37,940 nt of DNA from Blastocatellia bacterium (lineage in GTDB: Bacteria > Acidobacteriota > Blastocatellia > Pyrinomonadales > Pyrinomonadaceae), in contig DNNE01000077.1 in assembly GCA_003487805.1 (NCBI GenBank), forward strand, positions 2,368 through 40,307. The letters run 5' to 3'. Numbering within the stretch: the stretch's first letter is position 1; each line of letters begins with the position of its first letter. The notes below the pieces were generated by a model. The model was given only the letters and a program-made list of their open reading frames with translations. It did not search any database and was not told the origin of the DNA. Positions 19,401 to 24,556 of the stretch are shown one piece after another. Made by a program: the position numbers and the translations under genes.

Positions 19401-19582
19401 AGTTTGCCGACGACCTTTGGTACCACGTCATCGTGAACTATCCAGACCCCCAGCAAGTTAACGGATACGGTGAGCCGCTGGATCCGGGGGCCTCTGCACC
19501 CAAGCTTACAGTTCACTGTCATGCGACAGACCCGATGGGCGGGGCGCATATATGGGATACGATTAAGCGCAAGATTTGGTAG
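13499..19582 (+). CDS. Giant secreted DUF4214/RHS (YD-repeat) protein
   Basis: A 2027-residue protein. Signal peptide about 1-37 (hydrophobic LAPFIAVLLCLSIFASTAAM). A basic Pro/Lys-rich region runs to about 155. A DUF4214-like helical domain spans about 158-277 (FVGNALGRSINSAEQTYWDDI, YVYDLYMTYLMRDPSNPYDGG). The RHS beta-cage starts near 291 (VDPFNESGNQVQARDAEWNV). A concanavalin-like beta sandwich is inserted at about 420-573 (SGDGYVEATI ... YRKNGQLLYTS). YD repeats run to about 1600 (TYDAAGNLLT, AYDAEGNKSS, NYDGNGRLAS, DYDAAGKRTH). Then come QEMDPLGADV, a Pro-rich linker near 1732, a helical spacer, and an unrecognised C-terminal domain (about 1893-2027) ending in HCHATDPMGGAHIWDTIKRKIW. 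The canonical core ending RYYDPELGRF is absent. RHS proteins commonly carry variable toxins at this position, so the tail may be an effector; this is inference. A lipoprotein gene follows within 30 bp. Confidence 0.9.
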   Translation: MLLHRLIRFRIRLAPFIAVLLCLSIFASTAAMPVANAANGIWQKPKESGNDKARKVKPTPPDKGRPKLTLPSLDAIRGHRENHPEIKPAVESSVRNKRKPLQKWDGRKVGDPGTTGPRPNARNQRGAEQSTRIGNNSSSDGRFNHSRRSLAAPPPLPDDSFVVSFVGNALGRSINSAEQTYWDDILRSAYYQGPDAVFTAAREMGRTIFQSKDYYDRGRSNRDYVYDLYMTYLMRDPSNPYDGGWDFWTSICDSYGREAVRAAFDACGDFYNLVASITPNGAISSGVGSISSARVDPFNESGNQVQARDAEWNVPIISLPGRAGLDLGLGLSYSSLVWTKSGPYLYFDEDISQISPGFHLGFASIQGPYFDPATHKKVYMLVSSSGRRVELRQVGDGAYEAADSSHLQLVEGGHSGAQEVNWTNMSGVSVNGSTLAATYGYWAAGASSTQTIPSGDGYVEATIAETNTYRMIGLGNSDSSQSYTDIDFAWYPAADGNLYIYESGTYVGSFGPYAIGDGLRVAVEGGTVKYRKNGQLLYTSAHAPTYPLAVDTSFYNPGSTLNNVVMSNGSVTAPSGTLLLCSNDGTRILYSSYANDWQATQIKDRNGNYLTIDNDWRGDIHTITDTLGRIIYFNNDGNGNLSSITQYTGGGWHTWATFGWGAPQSMSVSNMSGVIGTYQGESVPVLRQVNLMDGSYYTFEYTGVGQVNVIRRYSSDNTQQSYVAYDYDGSTTDCPRIYQTRVWANGWNGSPGVPAEVATQLDVVSGNGHRMITPDGTSYIEYYGSGWQNGLVTDARVYAPGLQRQTTTAYTQDNAGVNYQINPRVAETNVYDAVGNRRRTTIDYTGSFGLPGQLTEYDANASSVLRYTRVEYVDDSYYTSRRIIRLPSRQTVYNGSGGIEARTSYGYDAGSINSQAQYATQHDYSYDTNYYARGNVTEVFRWDASDPDNQSKRLTAEMTYDAAGNLLTTADPATHTTTLNYGDSFSDSTNHNAYAYPEILTDADGYSSYVQYDYDFGAKTRTEGAAPAGQSVGAIQYFYYDGARRVYEIYNGNNGSATYFGYGPNYSQTWASVNSLYDNYSFRYFDGFGRDTASVSYHPSTGTYGTRLTYYDVMGRVSQQSNPTEMYGNWSPSADEAGGWIYSYQTYDWKGRPLVTTNQDGTQRYASYTGCGCAGGEVVLVTDEVGRQQRSYADVLGRQWKTESLNWDGSVYSTTDTSLNSRDQAYLIRQFQGTDGSGVYQDTSLGYDGYGRLQSKHVPEQNAGTATTYVYNNDDTTYSVTDARGATNTFSYNNRHLVTGVTFTAPAGIAATPSVSIAYDAEGNKSSINDGTGSVSFAYDQLSHLTSETRYVSAAGRYYHLNYGYNLAGQLTALGMSDWSQQVNYNYDGNGRLASVTGSGFTNTHIDGYWPNWTYVTESAPTFVSSIGYRAWGAVKQLNYGNNTQLSMSYNSRMLSTQYQVGLKNWDGSNYTAGSNYTYYNDGKINYAGRLDNSVFDRKFNYDQVGRIQDALTGTEARGGSTPDGPFRESFGYDVWGNTTSQTHRLWGGSTTSDGYSFSNNRRSGFGYDANGFAVWTNDNNLWYSHDYDAAGKRTHFVPEIADVGGMPVYETNDTYDGAGFPVQRVDTQRSQDPYTGQITTQSNTSYSLHSTALGGAVVAVLDAQGNKAGANIYAQGMQIATETIWGPSSNYARLEWRHTEPTTGSNIVSNFSGNEMSYQEMDPLGADVTSPPPPPDPLTYETPDYLNPKFASQPIEIEGGPSQEYEEANAAWGAAMDDMYDRMLAEFYWSKGERDAVQQILARNPNVGIEYNRVGFGRPSVSGSLFGMDAARLLNALGTLMDSGDLVQIGGPGFSAPGGDRRYDHAQKPQDPWANVNGSAKGAGSTDDVEKPCIDRIEDVYQDMKQLAGKLGGELTGFDRRPNIRFRSATITTDGSSFKFYVRALRELGFGNNDALDHPEGVGFQMKFADDLWYHVIVNYPDPQQVNGYGEPLDPGASAPKLTVHCHATDPMGGAHIWDTIKRKIW

Positions 19583-19610
19583 CAGTGTAATGGACAAAAT
19601 CAGAGGACAA

Positions 19611-20081
19611 ATGCTTTTGAAATCTCGCACGAAGAAGTTCACTTTCGCCTTGGGTACGTTGATACTTATCGCTATGTTCGCTTGCGACGGAGTGCAAAAC
19701 GCATTCCTGGACGCTCGCGAGACGACCCCACCTACCTTTTCCACGAGCGGCAACAAATGGCTGCTTGGGATTCAGGTGCAAGTATTTCCTGCCGGTATGA
19801 CTCCGGCGCAGATCGGCCAAACTCAGGGCGAAACGATCTGGAAGATCTCCGCCCCGAAGAAGACTTGGGCAACGGACTTCCCCTTGATCACTTACGGTAA
19901 TATTCCAGATGGCTGGGCGCAGACGATTCCAATTACGGGACGGCCGCCTGCACTTACTGAAGGACGGGTCTATGAGGCGACACCGTTCGACAGTACTGGC
20001 CCGCTTGGGTCGTCCTTTTTTTCGATTCGCGCCGGTAAAACTGTCAATGTTACCGGCGAACTGAAATTCTCGAATCAATGA
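19611..20081 (+). CDS. Small predicted lipoprotein next to the RHS gene
   Basis: A 156-residue protein. ATG at 19611 is chosen because AGAGGA (19602-19607) precedes it and because it gives a proper signal sequence: basic KSRTKK, hydrophobic FTFALGTLILIAMFA, then Cys25 in a lipobox-like MFAC. An upstream ATG at 19590 is possible. The mature part is beta-rich and unrecognised (WLLGIQVQVFPAGMTPAQIG, TIWKISAPKKTW, PDGWAQTIPITG, GRVYEATPFD, SFFSIRAGKTVNVTGELKF), resembling a single Ig- or beta-sandwich domain. It starts 28 bp after the RHS stop, in the usual position of an immunity gene for a polymorphic toxin. That role is only suggested by position; an accessory surface lipoprotein is equally possible. 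Confidence 0.7.
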   Translation: MLLKSRTKKFTFALGTLILIAMFACDGVQNAFLDARETTPPTFSTSGNKWLLGIQVQVFPAGMTPAQIGQTQGETIWKISAPKKTWATDFPLITYGNIPDGWAQTIPITGRPPALTEGRVYEATPFDSTGPLGSSFFSIRAGKTVNVTGELKFSNQ

Positions 20082-20657
20082 ATCGCGAGCTGACAGAATT
20101 CCCATAATCAAAGGCTTCTTCTACTTGGGCGTGGCCGAGTGCTTCATTGGTTTGGAGGTACAAAGGCCGAAGGAGAATGTGTGGCGACACCAGGGGCCTG
20201 CCACCGCATCTGCAGCTGAACCAATTATTGAGTCCGCCCACCGACAGCTTGTCGCATTCGATTGGGCGCCGCGACTTTGAGGCGAAGACATTGAGGCTGC
20301 TTAGAACGCTAAGAGCCGTACTCATCTATCTCTCACTCGCAATTTACACGGAGGAAAGATTTCGCTCGCAAGAACGAGATCCAAATCAGACGATTCCAGT
20401 CTTGCCGGCACACCCACTGAAGGATGATTTCAAAGTCTGAGCTAGATACTGTCAATAATAACGATAAGGTTTTAGAATTCGATGTACGGTCCGTTTGGAC
20501 ACCCTGAAGCCAAAAAACGGATTGCTCGTTACGAGAAAAAGATGGAAGAATGTGATAACTTCTCGGACAACGCCGCGAGAACAAAGAGGGTTCCCGCTAA
20601 GAGTTCATGCTAGTGAGGATCCATGAAATAGGAAACGGCTGGTTGACTTAGATTTGT
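20082..20657. other. Gene-poor stretch upstream of tRNA-Arg, with one doubtful small ORF
   Basis: No firmly supported gene. The best candidate is a 43-codon frame at 20482-20613 on the plus strand (MYGPFGHPEAKKRIARYEKK at its N-terminus), soluble and Lys-rich, without a clear ribosome site; it may be a gene remnant. A 97-codon frame at 20147-20440 has atypical composition and is not accepted. The stretch is probably decayed DNA of the island. Confidence 0.35.
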
Positions 20658-20734
20658 GCTCCCGTAGCTCAGCTGGATAGAGCGTCTGCCTTCGAAGCAG
20701 AAGGCCACAGGTTCGAGTCCTGTCGGGGGCACCA
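20658..20734 (+). tRNA. tRNA-Arg (anticodon TCG)
   Basis: A complete 77-base cloverleaf including encoded CCA. Acceptor stem GCTCCCG/CGGGGGC (one T-G pair), D-arm GCTC/GAGC with loop AGCTGGATA, anticodon stem TCTGC/GCAGA with loop CTTCGAA (anticodon TCG at 20691-20693), variable loop AGGCC, T-arm ACAGG/CCTGT with TTCGAGT, discriminator A and CCA. It shares the D-arm and anticodon loop with the minus-strand 5' half at 23799-23839, but its acceptor stem differs. Confidence 0.97.
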
Positions 20735-20776
20735 TCAACTTTTTCATTCCTTTCATAGTCTGAAAACTTACTTGGC

Positions 20777-20796
20777 TGGTGTGCCTATGGTGTGCC
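20777..20796 (+). repeat. Tandem 9-bp repeats 11 bp apart beside tRNA-Arg
   Basis: TGGTGTGCC occurs at 20777-20785 and again at 20788-20796, so the repeats are one helical turn apart, 43 bp past the tRNA 3' end. Short phased repeats next to a tRNA are typical of arm-type sites for tyrosine integrases. No integrase gene remains nearby, so this is a suggestion only. Confidence 0.35.
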
Positions 20797-20846
20797 AACT
20801 GAGAGCTTCCATATCGACGGAACGCTACTGAGTGAAATAATGAAGT

Positions 20847-20854
20847 GGAAATAT
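20847..20854 (+). repeat. Target-site duplication, left copy
   Basis: GGAAATAT directly abuts the left inverted end of the IS1595-family element and is repeated exactly at 23724-23731 beyond the right end. Eight bases is the usual duplication length for the IS1595 family. Confidence 0.85.
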
Positions 20855-20878
20855 GGCACAAATATACTTGACTCCGCA
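20855..20878 (+). repeat. Left terminal inverted repeat of the IS1595-family element
   Basis: 24 bases starting with GG; 21 of 24 match the reverse complement of the right end (23700-23723), including the last 18 (AATATACTTGACTCCGCA) without a mismatch. It contains TTGACT (20869-20874), a possible inward -35; CATTAT at 20893-20898 after 18 bases could act as -10 for the DUF3800 gene. Confidence 0.85.
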
Positions 20879-21013
20879 AGGGGTCGGGCATCATTATGGG
20901 TCGTCTGAGGGTAGATCGTGAAGCCGGACGCGGCAAGTGTGCCGCAACGCTCACGGCGCTTTCTCAGTCTCCTTGTGTGTGGGCTACCTACGCACAAGAG
21001 AGAAGGGAGAAGA

Positions 21014-21871
21014 ATGGCTTGGTTTGGTGCGTTTGGTGACGATAGCGGAAGTCACGAGCAGAGTCCGATCATGATTCTGGCCGTGGTTGTAGGTGAGCAT
21101 AAAAGATGGGAGATGTTTTCTGACGAATGGTGGTATGTGCTTAACCACAATCCGCCATTGCAACCACACAAGGGCCATATTTATTTCAGCTCGTCGGACG
21201 CTGAAACTCTAAACGGATGCTTCAAAGGCGTCTCAAGAAAAGATGCGGACGATAAAGTTGATCTTCTGACTGAAATCGTTCTATCGCATATGGATTATGC
21301 AATGTTGTCTGGCATCAAATGGGAGCACTTCAAGCAAGTCTTCCAAGCCGGAGTTCCAAAGACTCCGAGTGGGCGTTTGCATAACTATTTCAAACATCCT
21401 TACTACATGTGTTTCCATGATGTAGTAGCGTGCGTGCTCCAAAAACAATGGGCTGAAAAACTAGGTGAAGTTGATTTCGTGTTTGACGAGCAAGGGAAGA
21501 TGCTGGGGCGAAGCATCGAGATTTTTAAGAAGGCGAGAACGGATAGGGCGTTCTCTCCTGAGCTTCGAAACATAGCACAAGCGTCGCAGATAATCCCTGG
21601 TGATGACAAACTAGTTCTTCCGCTACAAGCTGCCGATCTGGTTGCGTGGCAAAGTCGCAATCGTTCGTGGCCGCATACGGGCCGTGTAACATCAAGCGCA
21701 AAGAAACTGGTGGCGTCTCGCAAGGTCTTTTATCACGCAATCAACCGTGGCGAGTTACGCCTAACCGCGAAATGGTTGAATTACTCTCCGGCGACTCTAA
21801 GGATGCTTCAGCGCTCGGGCTGGACTCCGATTCAGATCGTTCAAAGAGCTGGCGAAAGGAAAAAGAACTAA
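21014..21871 (+). CDS. DUF3800 domain protein (IS passenger)
   Basis: A 285-residue protein. ATG at 21014 is chosen because AGAAGGGAGAAG precedes it and the family normally begins with its first acidic motif, here GAFGDDSGSHEQ (D9, D10). The second acidic motif is VFDEQGK (D158) and the third is LQAADLVAW (D208). This spacing fits DUF3800, a family proposed to adopt an RNase-H-like fold with metal-binding acidic residues; no activity is established. The C-terminus is basic (QRAGERKKN). It is the first passenger gene of the IS1595-family element. All three acidic positions are kept, so it is probably functional. DUF3800 genes are common in accessory DNA. Confidence 0.88.
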   Translation: MAWFGAFGDDSGSHEQSPIMILAVVVGEHKRWEMFSDEWWYVLNHNPPLQPHKGHIYFSSSDAETLNGCFKGVSRKDADDKVDLLTEIVLSHMDYAMLSGIKWEHFKQVFQAGVPKTPSGRLHNYFKHPYYMCFHDVVACVLQKQWAEKLGEVDFVFDEQGKMLGRSIEIFKKARTDRAFSPELRNIAQASQIIPGDDKLVLPLQAADLVAWQSRNRSWPHTGRVTSSAKKLVASRKVFYHAINRGELRLTAKWLNYSPATLRMLQRSGWTPIQIVQRAGERKKN

Positions 21872-21948
21872 GCGGGTTTTAGGGAAAGAAGAGAGCTAAG
21901 TGAAAAGCCGACGCGCTCCGCTAAGAACATCGTCGGCTAAAGTATCCG

Positions 21949-21973
21949 TAACGAGTGTGATTCTAACTCGTTA
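21949..21973 (+). promoter_or_regulatory. Dyad and possible promoter before the second passenger gene
   Basis: TAACGAGT (21949-21956) and ACTCGTTA (21966-21973) form a perfect 8-bp dyad with a 9-base centre. TTGCCA (21980-21985) with TATGCT (22004-22009) 18 bases later is a weak promoter candidate just downstream. The dyad could be an operator or a weak terminator of the DUF3800 transcript. Confidence 0.35.
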
Positions 21974-22047
21974 TGGGCTTTGCCATCAAATTATCTTTAA
22001 GCGTATGCTCAAATCCGGGGAAAACTATTCCCACGGGAGAATTATTA

Positions 22048-22482
22048 ATGAGTGATTGGTTTGAACAGAAGCAACAGCAAATGGCGGCAACAGCACGCGA
22101 AGAGGAAACCGAGCGGGATGTCCGCCGTCAAATTTTAGTAACCGTGCCTCACTTTTGGGATGTCATGATTCAGGCGATTCAGGTAGGTGCGAAGAAATGG
22201 AACGCGCACAAAGGGCGCGACGAGATTTATATGTTAGACGCGTCTGGTATTGCGGACACAAAGAGCGTGAACTTAGCCGGGCCAAGTGATCGCATATCCC
22301 TGCGATTTTCTTATAACGTGCCGCGAATAGATTACGCATCGGAGAATGGAATGCCCAGAGGAGCTTGCACGTTTACGCTTGAAAACGGCCAAGTGAGAAT
22401 GGTGTCAGATGACATTATGGCGGAAAGCATGTTGCCTTCGGACGCAGCGGGATTTTTTCTTAACTTCGTGCTGCATGGGTGA
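22048..22482 (+). CDS. Unknown 144-residue passenger protein
   Basis: ATG at 22048 is chosen because GGGAG lies 8 bases upstream; an ATG at 21973 would fall within the upstream dyad and add an uninformative 25 residues. The protein starts with a charged helix (MSDWFEQKQQQMAATAREEE, then a TERDVRRQI-like stretch) and continues into beta-rich sequence with ISLRFSYNVPRID, GACTFTLENGQVRMV and ESMLPSDAAGFFLNFVLHG at the end. There is no signal peptide, membrane segment or recognisable catalytic motif. I do not recognise the family. It is 3 bp upstream of a basic 68-residue gene, so the two are probably translated together, an arrangement seen in toxin/antitoxin-like and regulatory pairs; this is position-based inference. 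Confidence 0.75.
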   Translation: MSDWFEQKQQQMAATAREEETERDVRRQILVTVPHFWDVMIQAIQVGAKKWNAHKGRDEIYMLDASGIADTKSVNLAGPSDRISLRFSYNVPRIDYASENGMPRGACTFTLENGQVRMVSDDIMAESMLPSDAAGFFLNFVLHG

Positions 22483-22485
22483 ACC

Positions 22486-22692
22486 GTGAAACAAAAATCA
22501 GAGTTTGAAAACTTTGACAGCTTAGTTAGCAAGGTCTTAGCGGTTCCGCATTCAGTGATCCAAAAGCGGGTTGCTGAAGCGCGGGAGCTGGCCGATAAGA
22601 ATCCGCGCAAGCGTGGCCCAAAGAAAAAGAAGCGGCCTACTTTGACCGCTTCTTCCCGCGCTTCAAGCGCCCGTAAACGCCGCGCTGGTTAG
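22486..22692 (+). CDS. Small basic passenger protein
   Basis: A 68-residue protein with GTG start 3 bp after the preceding stop (TGAACCGTG), implying translational coupling. The N-terminal half is helical (EFENFDSLVSKVLAVPHSVI, then AEARELADK). The C-terminal half is very Lys/Arg-rich (NPRKRGPKKKKRPTL, ASSARKRRAG) and probably binds nucleic acid. The FDxLVxKVLxVPHxxI pattern resembles small unannotated proteins near transposons and toxin modules, but I cannot assign a family. Its stop overlaps the convergent transposase stop by 3-4 bases, so the two genes are packed tail to tail within the element. Confidence 0.7.
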   Translation: MKQKSEFENFDSLVSKVLAVPHSVIQKRVAEARELADKNPRKRGPKKKKRPTLTASSRASSARKRRAG

Positions 22693-23672
22693 TGCGATAA
22701 TTTACGTGCGTCTTTGTCTTTGCCGGTTACTTCGGCGTAGGTAAGACGCTTGCCTACAATTTGAGAAACCGCAAGGTCAAAGCGGTTTGCGTCGGTGGTT
22801 TTTCGATTATTGAAACGAAAACTTTGCTCGTCCAAATATCTGAAAAGGTGGAAAGGTTCGACGCTGATATATGTGCCGCCGATGGTTCGCTTCAAGCAAC
22901 TCCAGAAGTTTTCCAGACTGTTAGTGTGAATCTGGCCGTCAACATACTTCTCAGCGTGGTTGATAACCTTGTGAGTAAAGTCATTCTCAAGATTGCTGTA
23001 CGAGCGAAGCGCATCGCTGTAGACAGTCGAGCCTTGCTCAACGTGCCTGTAAACTTCACCTTGAAGCGATGCGCGCTTGGTGTTCGGCACAACCATAGTG
23101 CGAACTTCGCCGTGCCGTTGAAGCAATCCCATGACGGCAACCTTGCCCGTCGTCTGATTGCGTCCAGTGCGTGGTGTAGCAAACTGCGCAACTCGTCTAG
23201 CCAACGCCGTCTTGTGCATGTTTCGCGCCTTGCCACCGATGAACGTTTCGTCAACTTCAACATGGCCGCTCAGTTGCCCGCCGCTGTTGTCGTCCTGCAA
23301 CGCGAGACGAATTCTTTGCAGCATGAACCACGCGCTTTTTTGCGTTACTTTAATCGCTCGGTGAATCTCCCAACTGCTAACGCCGTTCTTACAGTTAGAG
23401 AGCATCCACATAGCGCAAAGCCACTTGTCCAACCCGATAGGCGAGTCTTCCATGATGGTTCCAACCTTCACGCTAAACTGTCCCTTCGGGCGACACTCTT
23501 TGCATTGGAACAAGCGGCGCTTCGGCTGAAAAGTTACGTTGTCCGATCCGCAAGTCGGACAGGTTACAACACCATCCGGCCAGCGGCGCTCAACCAAATA
23601 CGCAGTGCAGTTATCAGGGTTCGAGAAGTAAACGATTGCTTCTTGAAGGCTTGTCGGTTCCGTGTTTCTCAT
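22689..23672 (-). CDS. IS1595-family (ISXO2-like) transposase
   Basis: A 327-residue protein from ATG at 23672. A Met six codons upstream (23690) is possible, but it lies outside the predicted transcript and family members usually start close to the TSLQEAI motif. N-terminal zinc ribbon: C38, C41, C57 and C60 (CPTCG ... CKEC). Helical region 80-125 with KNGVSSWEIHRAIKVTQKSA. Catalytic domain: D141 in VEVDETFIGGKARN, D220 in VYSDALRSY, and HTNSLENFWSCLKR (N251/E254), the ISXO2-like third motif. All catalytic positions are present and there is no frameshift. It cuts and joins the inverted ends at 20855 and 23723. Confidence 0.93.
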   Translation of the reverse strand: MRNTEPTSLQEAIVYFSNPDNCTAYLVERRWPDGVVTCPTCGSDNVTFQPKRRLFQCKECRPKGQFSVKVGTIMEDSPIGLDKWLCAMWMLSNCKNGVSSWEIHRAIKVTQKSAWFMLQRIRLALQDDNSGGQLSGHVEVDETFIGGKARNMHKTALARRVAQFATPRTGRNQTTGKVAVMGLLQRHGEVRTMVVPNTKRASLQGEVYRHVEQGSTVYSDALRSYSNLENDFTHKVINHAEKYVDGQIHTNSLENFWSCLKRTIGGTYISVEPFHLFRYLDEQSFRFNNRKTTDANRFDLAVSQIVGKRLTYAEVTGKDKDARKLSH

Positions 23673-23681
23673 GATGCGAGA

Positions 23682-23710
23682 ACTATACATGAGAAGCTCT
23701 GCGGAGTCAA
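23682..23710 (-). promoter_or_regulatory. Transposase promoter with -35 inside the right inverted repeat
   Basis: On the minus strand TTGACT (23710-23705) is followed after 17 bases by TATAGT (23687-23682). The predicted start near 23675 lies only a few bases before the chosen ATG (23672), so the transposase mRNA may be nearly leaderless. Confidence 0.6.
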
Positions 23711-23723
23711 GTATATTATTACC
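23700..23723 (-). repeat. Right terminal inverted repeat of the IS1595-family element
   Basis: 24 bases, on the minus strand starting GGTAAT and continuing AATATACTTGACTCCGCA; 21 of 24 match the left end at 20855-20878. It supplies the -35 hexamer of the transposase promoter. Confidence 0.85.
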
Positions 23724-23731
23724 GGAAATAT
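23724..23731 (+). repeat. Target-site duplication, right copy
   Basis: GGAAATAT, identical to 20847-20854 and in the same orientation, directly outside the right inverted repeat. Confidence 0.85.
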
Positions 23732-23798
23732 GACAGGAAAAACGCGAGAAAGACTAGTGAGCGCAACTGAAGACTATTGAGAAAAACTATAGAAAAAA

Positions 23799-23839
<41 letters not shown>

Positions 23840-23968
23840 ACATAACGAAGATGGGCTTTGATCCTGGTACTTTGGTCTTTGGATCTCTAATCCCTGGAGC
23901 CGCACCGATGATAGACAGTCGAAGTACAAAGATCAAAGCACGAAGATCAAGCTCCCTCTGATCCAAAT

Positions 23969-24388
23969 CTACTTCGCCTGCGGCGCCGCACCTGGCTGAA
24001 ACACCTCGCGAATAAACTTGATCAAGTCGTTCATCTGTTCGGGCGTTAGTTTTTTCTCGAACGCAGGCATGCCGTCGCCGCCCTTCGTGATCTGTTTCAG
24101 ATAATCGGAATCGGGATGACGCACTGCGCGTCCCTCACGGAAAGTCGGAACTTTCAATTTCGTTCCATCGTCCAGCTTCACCGGCCCACCTGCGCCGTCC
24201 TGGCCATGGCAGTTCTTGCATTCTTTGCCGTAAATCGTGCGCACGCCGGCGAATTGATCCGGCGTCGACTGCGCGGATGTCTTATTGCTGTTAGTCGCTG
24301 GCGATGATGATGTCTGGTTGGTTTTGCAGGCACTGACAATCGCCAGCAGCAGACCTGCCGCGACGATCACCGATTGACGTTTGGTCAT
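23969..24388 (-). CDS. Lipoprotein c-type cytochrome
   Basis: A 139-residue protein. The N-terminus MTKRQ plus hydrophobic segment ends in VSAC with Cys21 as the lipidated residue. A Ser/Thr/Asn-rich linker runs to about 43. A small class I cytochrome c domain follows: C57-K-N-C60-H61 attaches haem c with His61 as proximal ligand, and Met107 in GGDGMPAF is the probable distal ligand. The final helix LTPEQMNDLIKFIREVF is typical of the family. It should be anchored in a membrane facing the periplasm and carry single electrons. The partner oxidase or dehydrogenase is not in this window. It stands alone, reading toward the tRNA half. Confidence 0.9.
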   Translation of the reverse strand: MTKRQSVIVAAGLLLAIVSACKTNQTSSSPATNSNKTSAQSTPDQFAGVRTIYGKECKNCHGQDGAGGPVKLDDGTKLKVPTFREGRAVRHPDSDYLKQITKGGDGMPAFEKKLTPEQMNDLIKFIREVFQPGAAPQAK

Positions 24389-24556
24389 TGAGACTCTCCG
24401 TTAACGAGTTCGTAATCGCGCCGAGTATATCACGCCGTCTCAACGCTTCGGCGGTTGCTATCGGGCGAATACAAAGGCAGAATAGGTGCGCGCCACTCAA
24501 GCATTTCCTGCGCACGAATTAGACGAGCGAAAGTTCTTTTCGGATCGAAAATTTTT

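Larger units (their letters stand above)
20855..23723. mobile_element. IS1595-family element with three passenger genes
   Basis: The 2869-bp element is delimited by 24-bp terminal inverted repeats (21/24 identical) and an exact 8-bp target duplication, GGAAATAT. It encodes an ISXO2-like/IS1595 transposase on the minus strand at the right end. Three convergent plus-strand passenger genes precede it: DUF3800 (21014-21871), a 144-residue unknown (22048-22482) and a 68-residue basic protein (22486-22692). Cargo-carrying members of the IS1595 family are known. The transposase is full length with both ends present, so the copy may still be active. By eye the element is more A+T-rich than its surroundings, suggesting recent arrival. 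Confidence 0.85.

Noticed and set aside
20147..20440. 97-codon plus-strand frame
   Set aside because: No ribosome site, odd composition and no motif; likely chance in decayed DNA.
20610..20954. Minus-strand frame containing GLEPVAFCFEGRRSIQLSYG
   Set aside because: This peptide is the antisense translation of the tRNA-Arg gene, a well-known false prediction.
21906..21938. AGCCGAC/GTCGGCT hairpin after the DUF3800 gene as a terminator
   Set aside because: A long 19-base loop and no T-run make it a poor terminator.
22761..23780. 339-codon open frame on the plus strand opposite the transposase
   Set aside because: It is the complement of the well-supported transposase gene, has no family resemblance or ribosome site, and crosses the element's right end.
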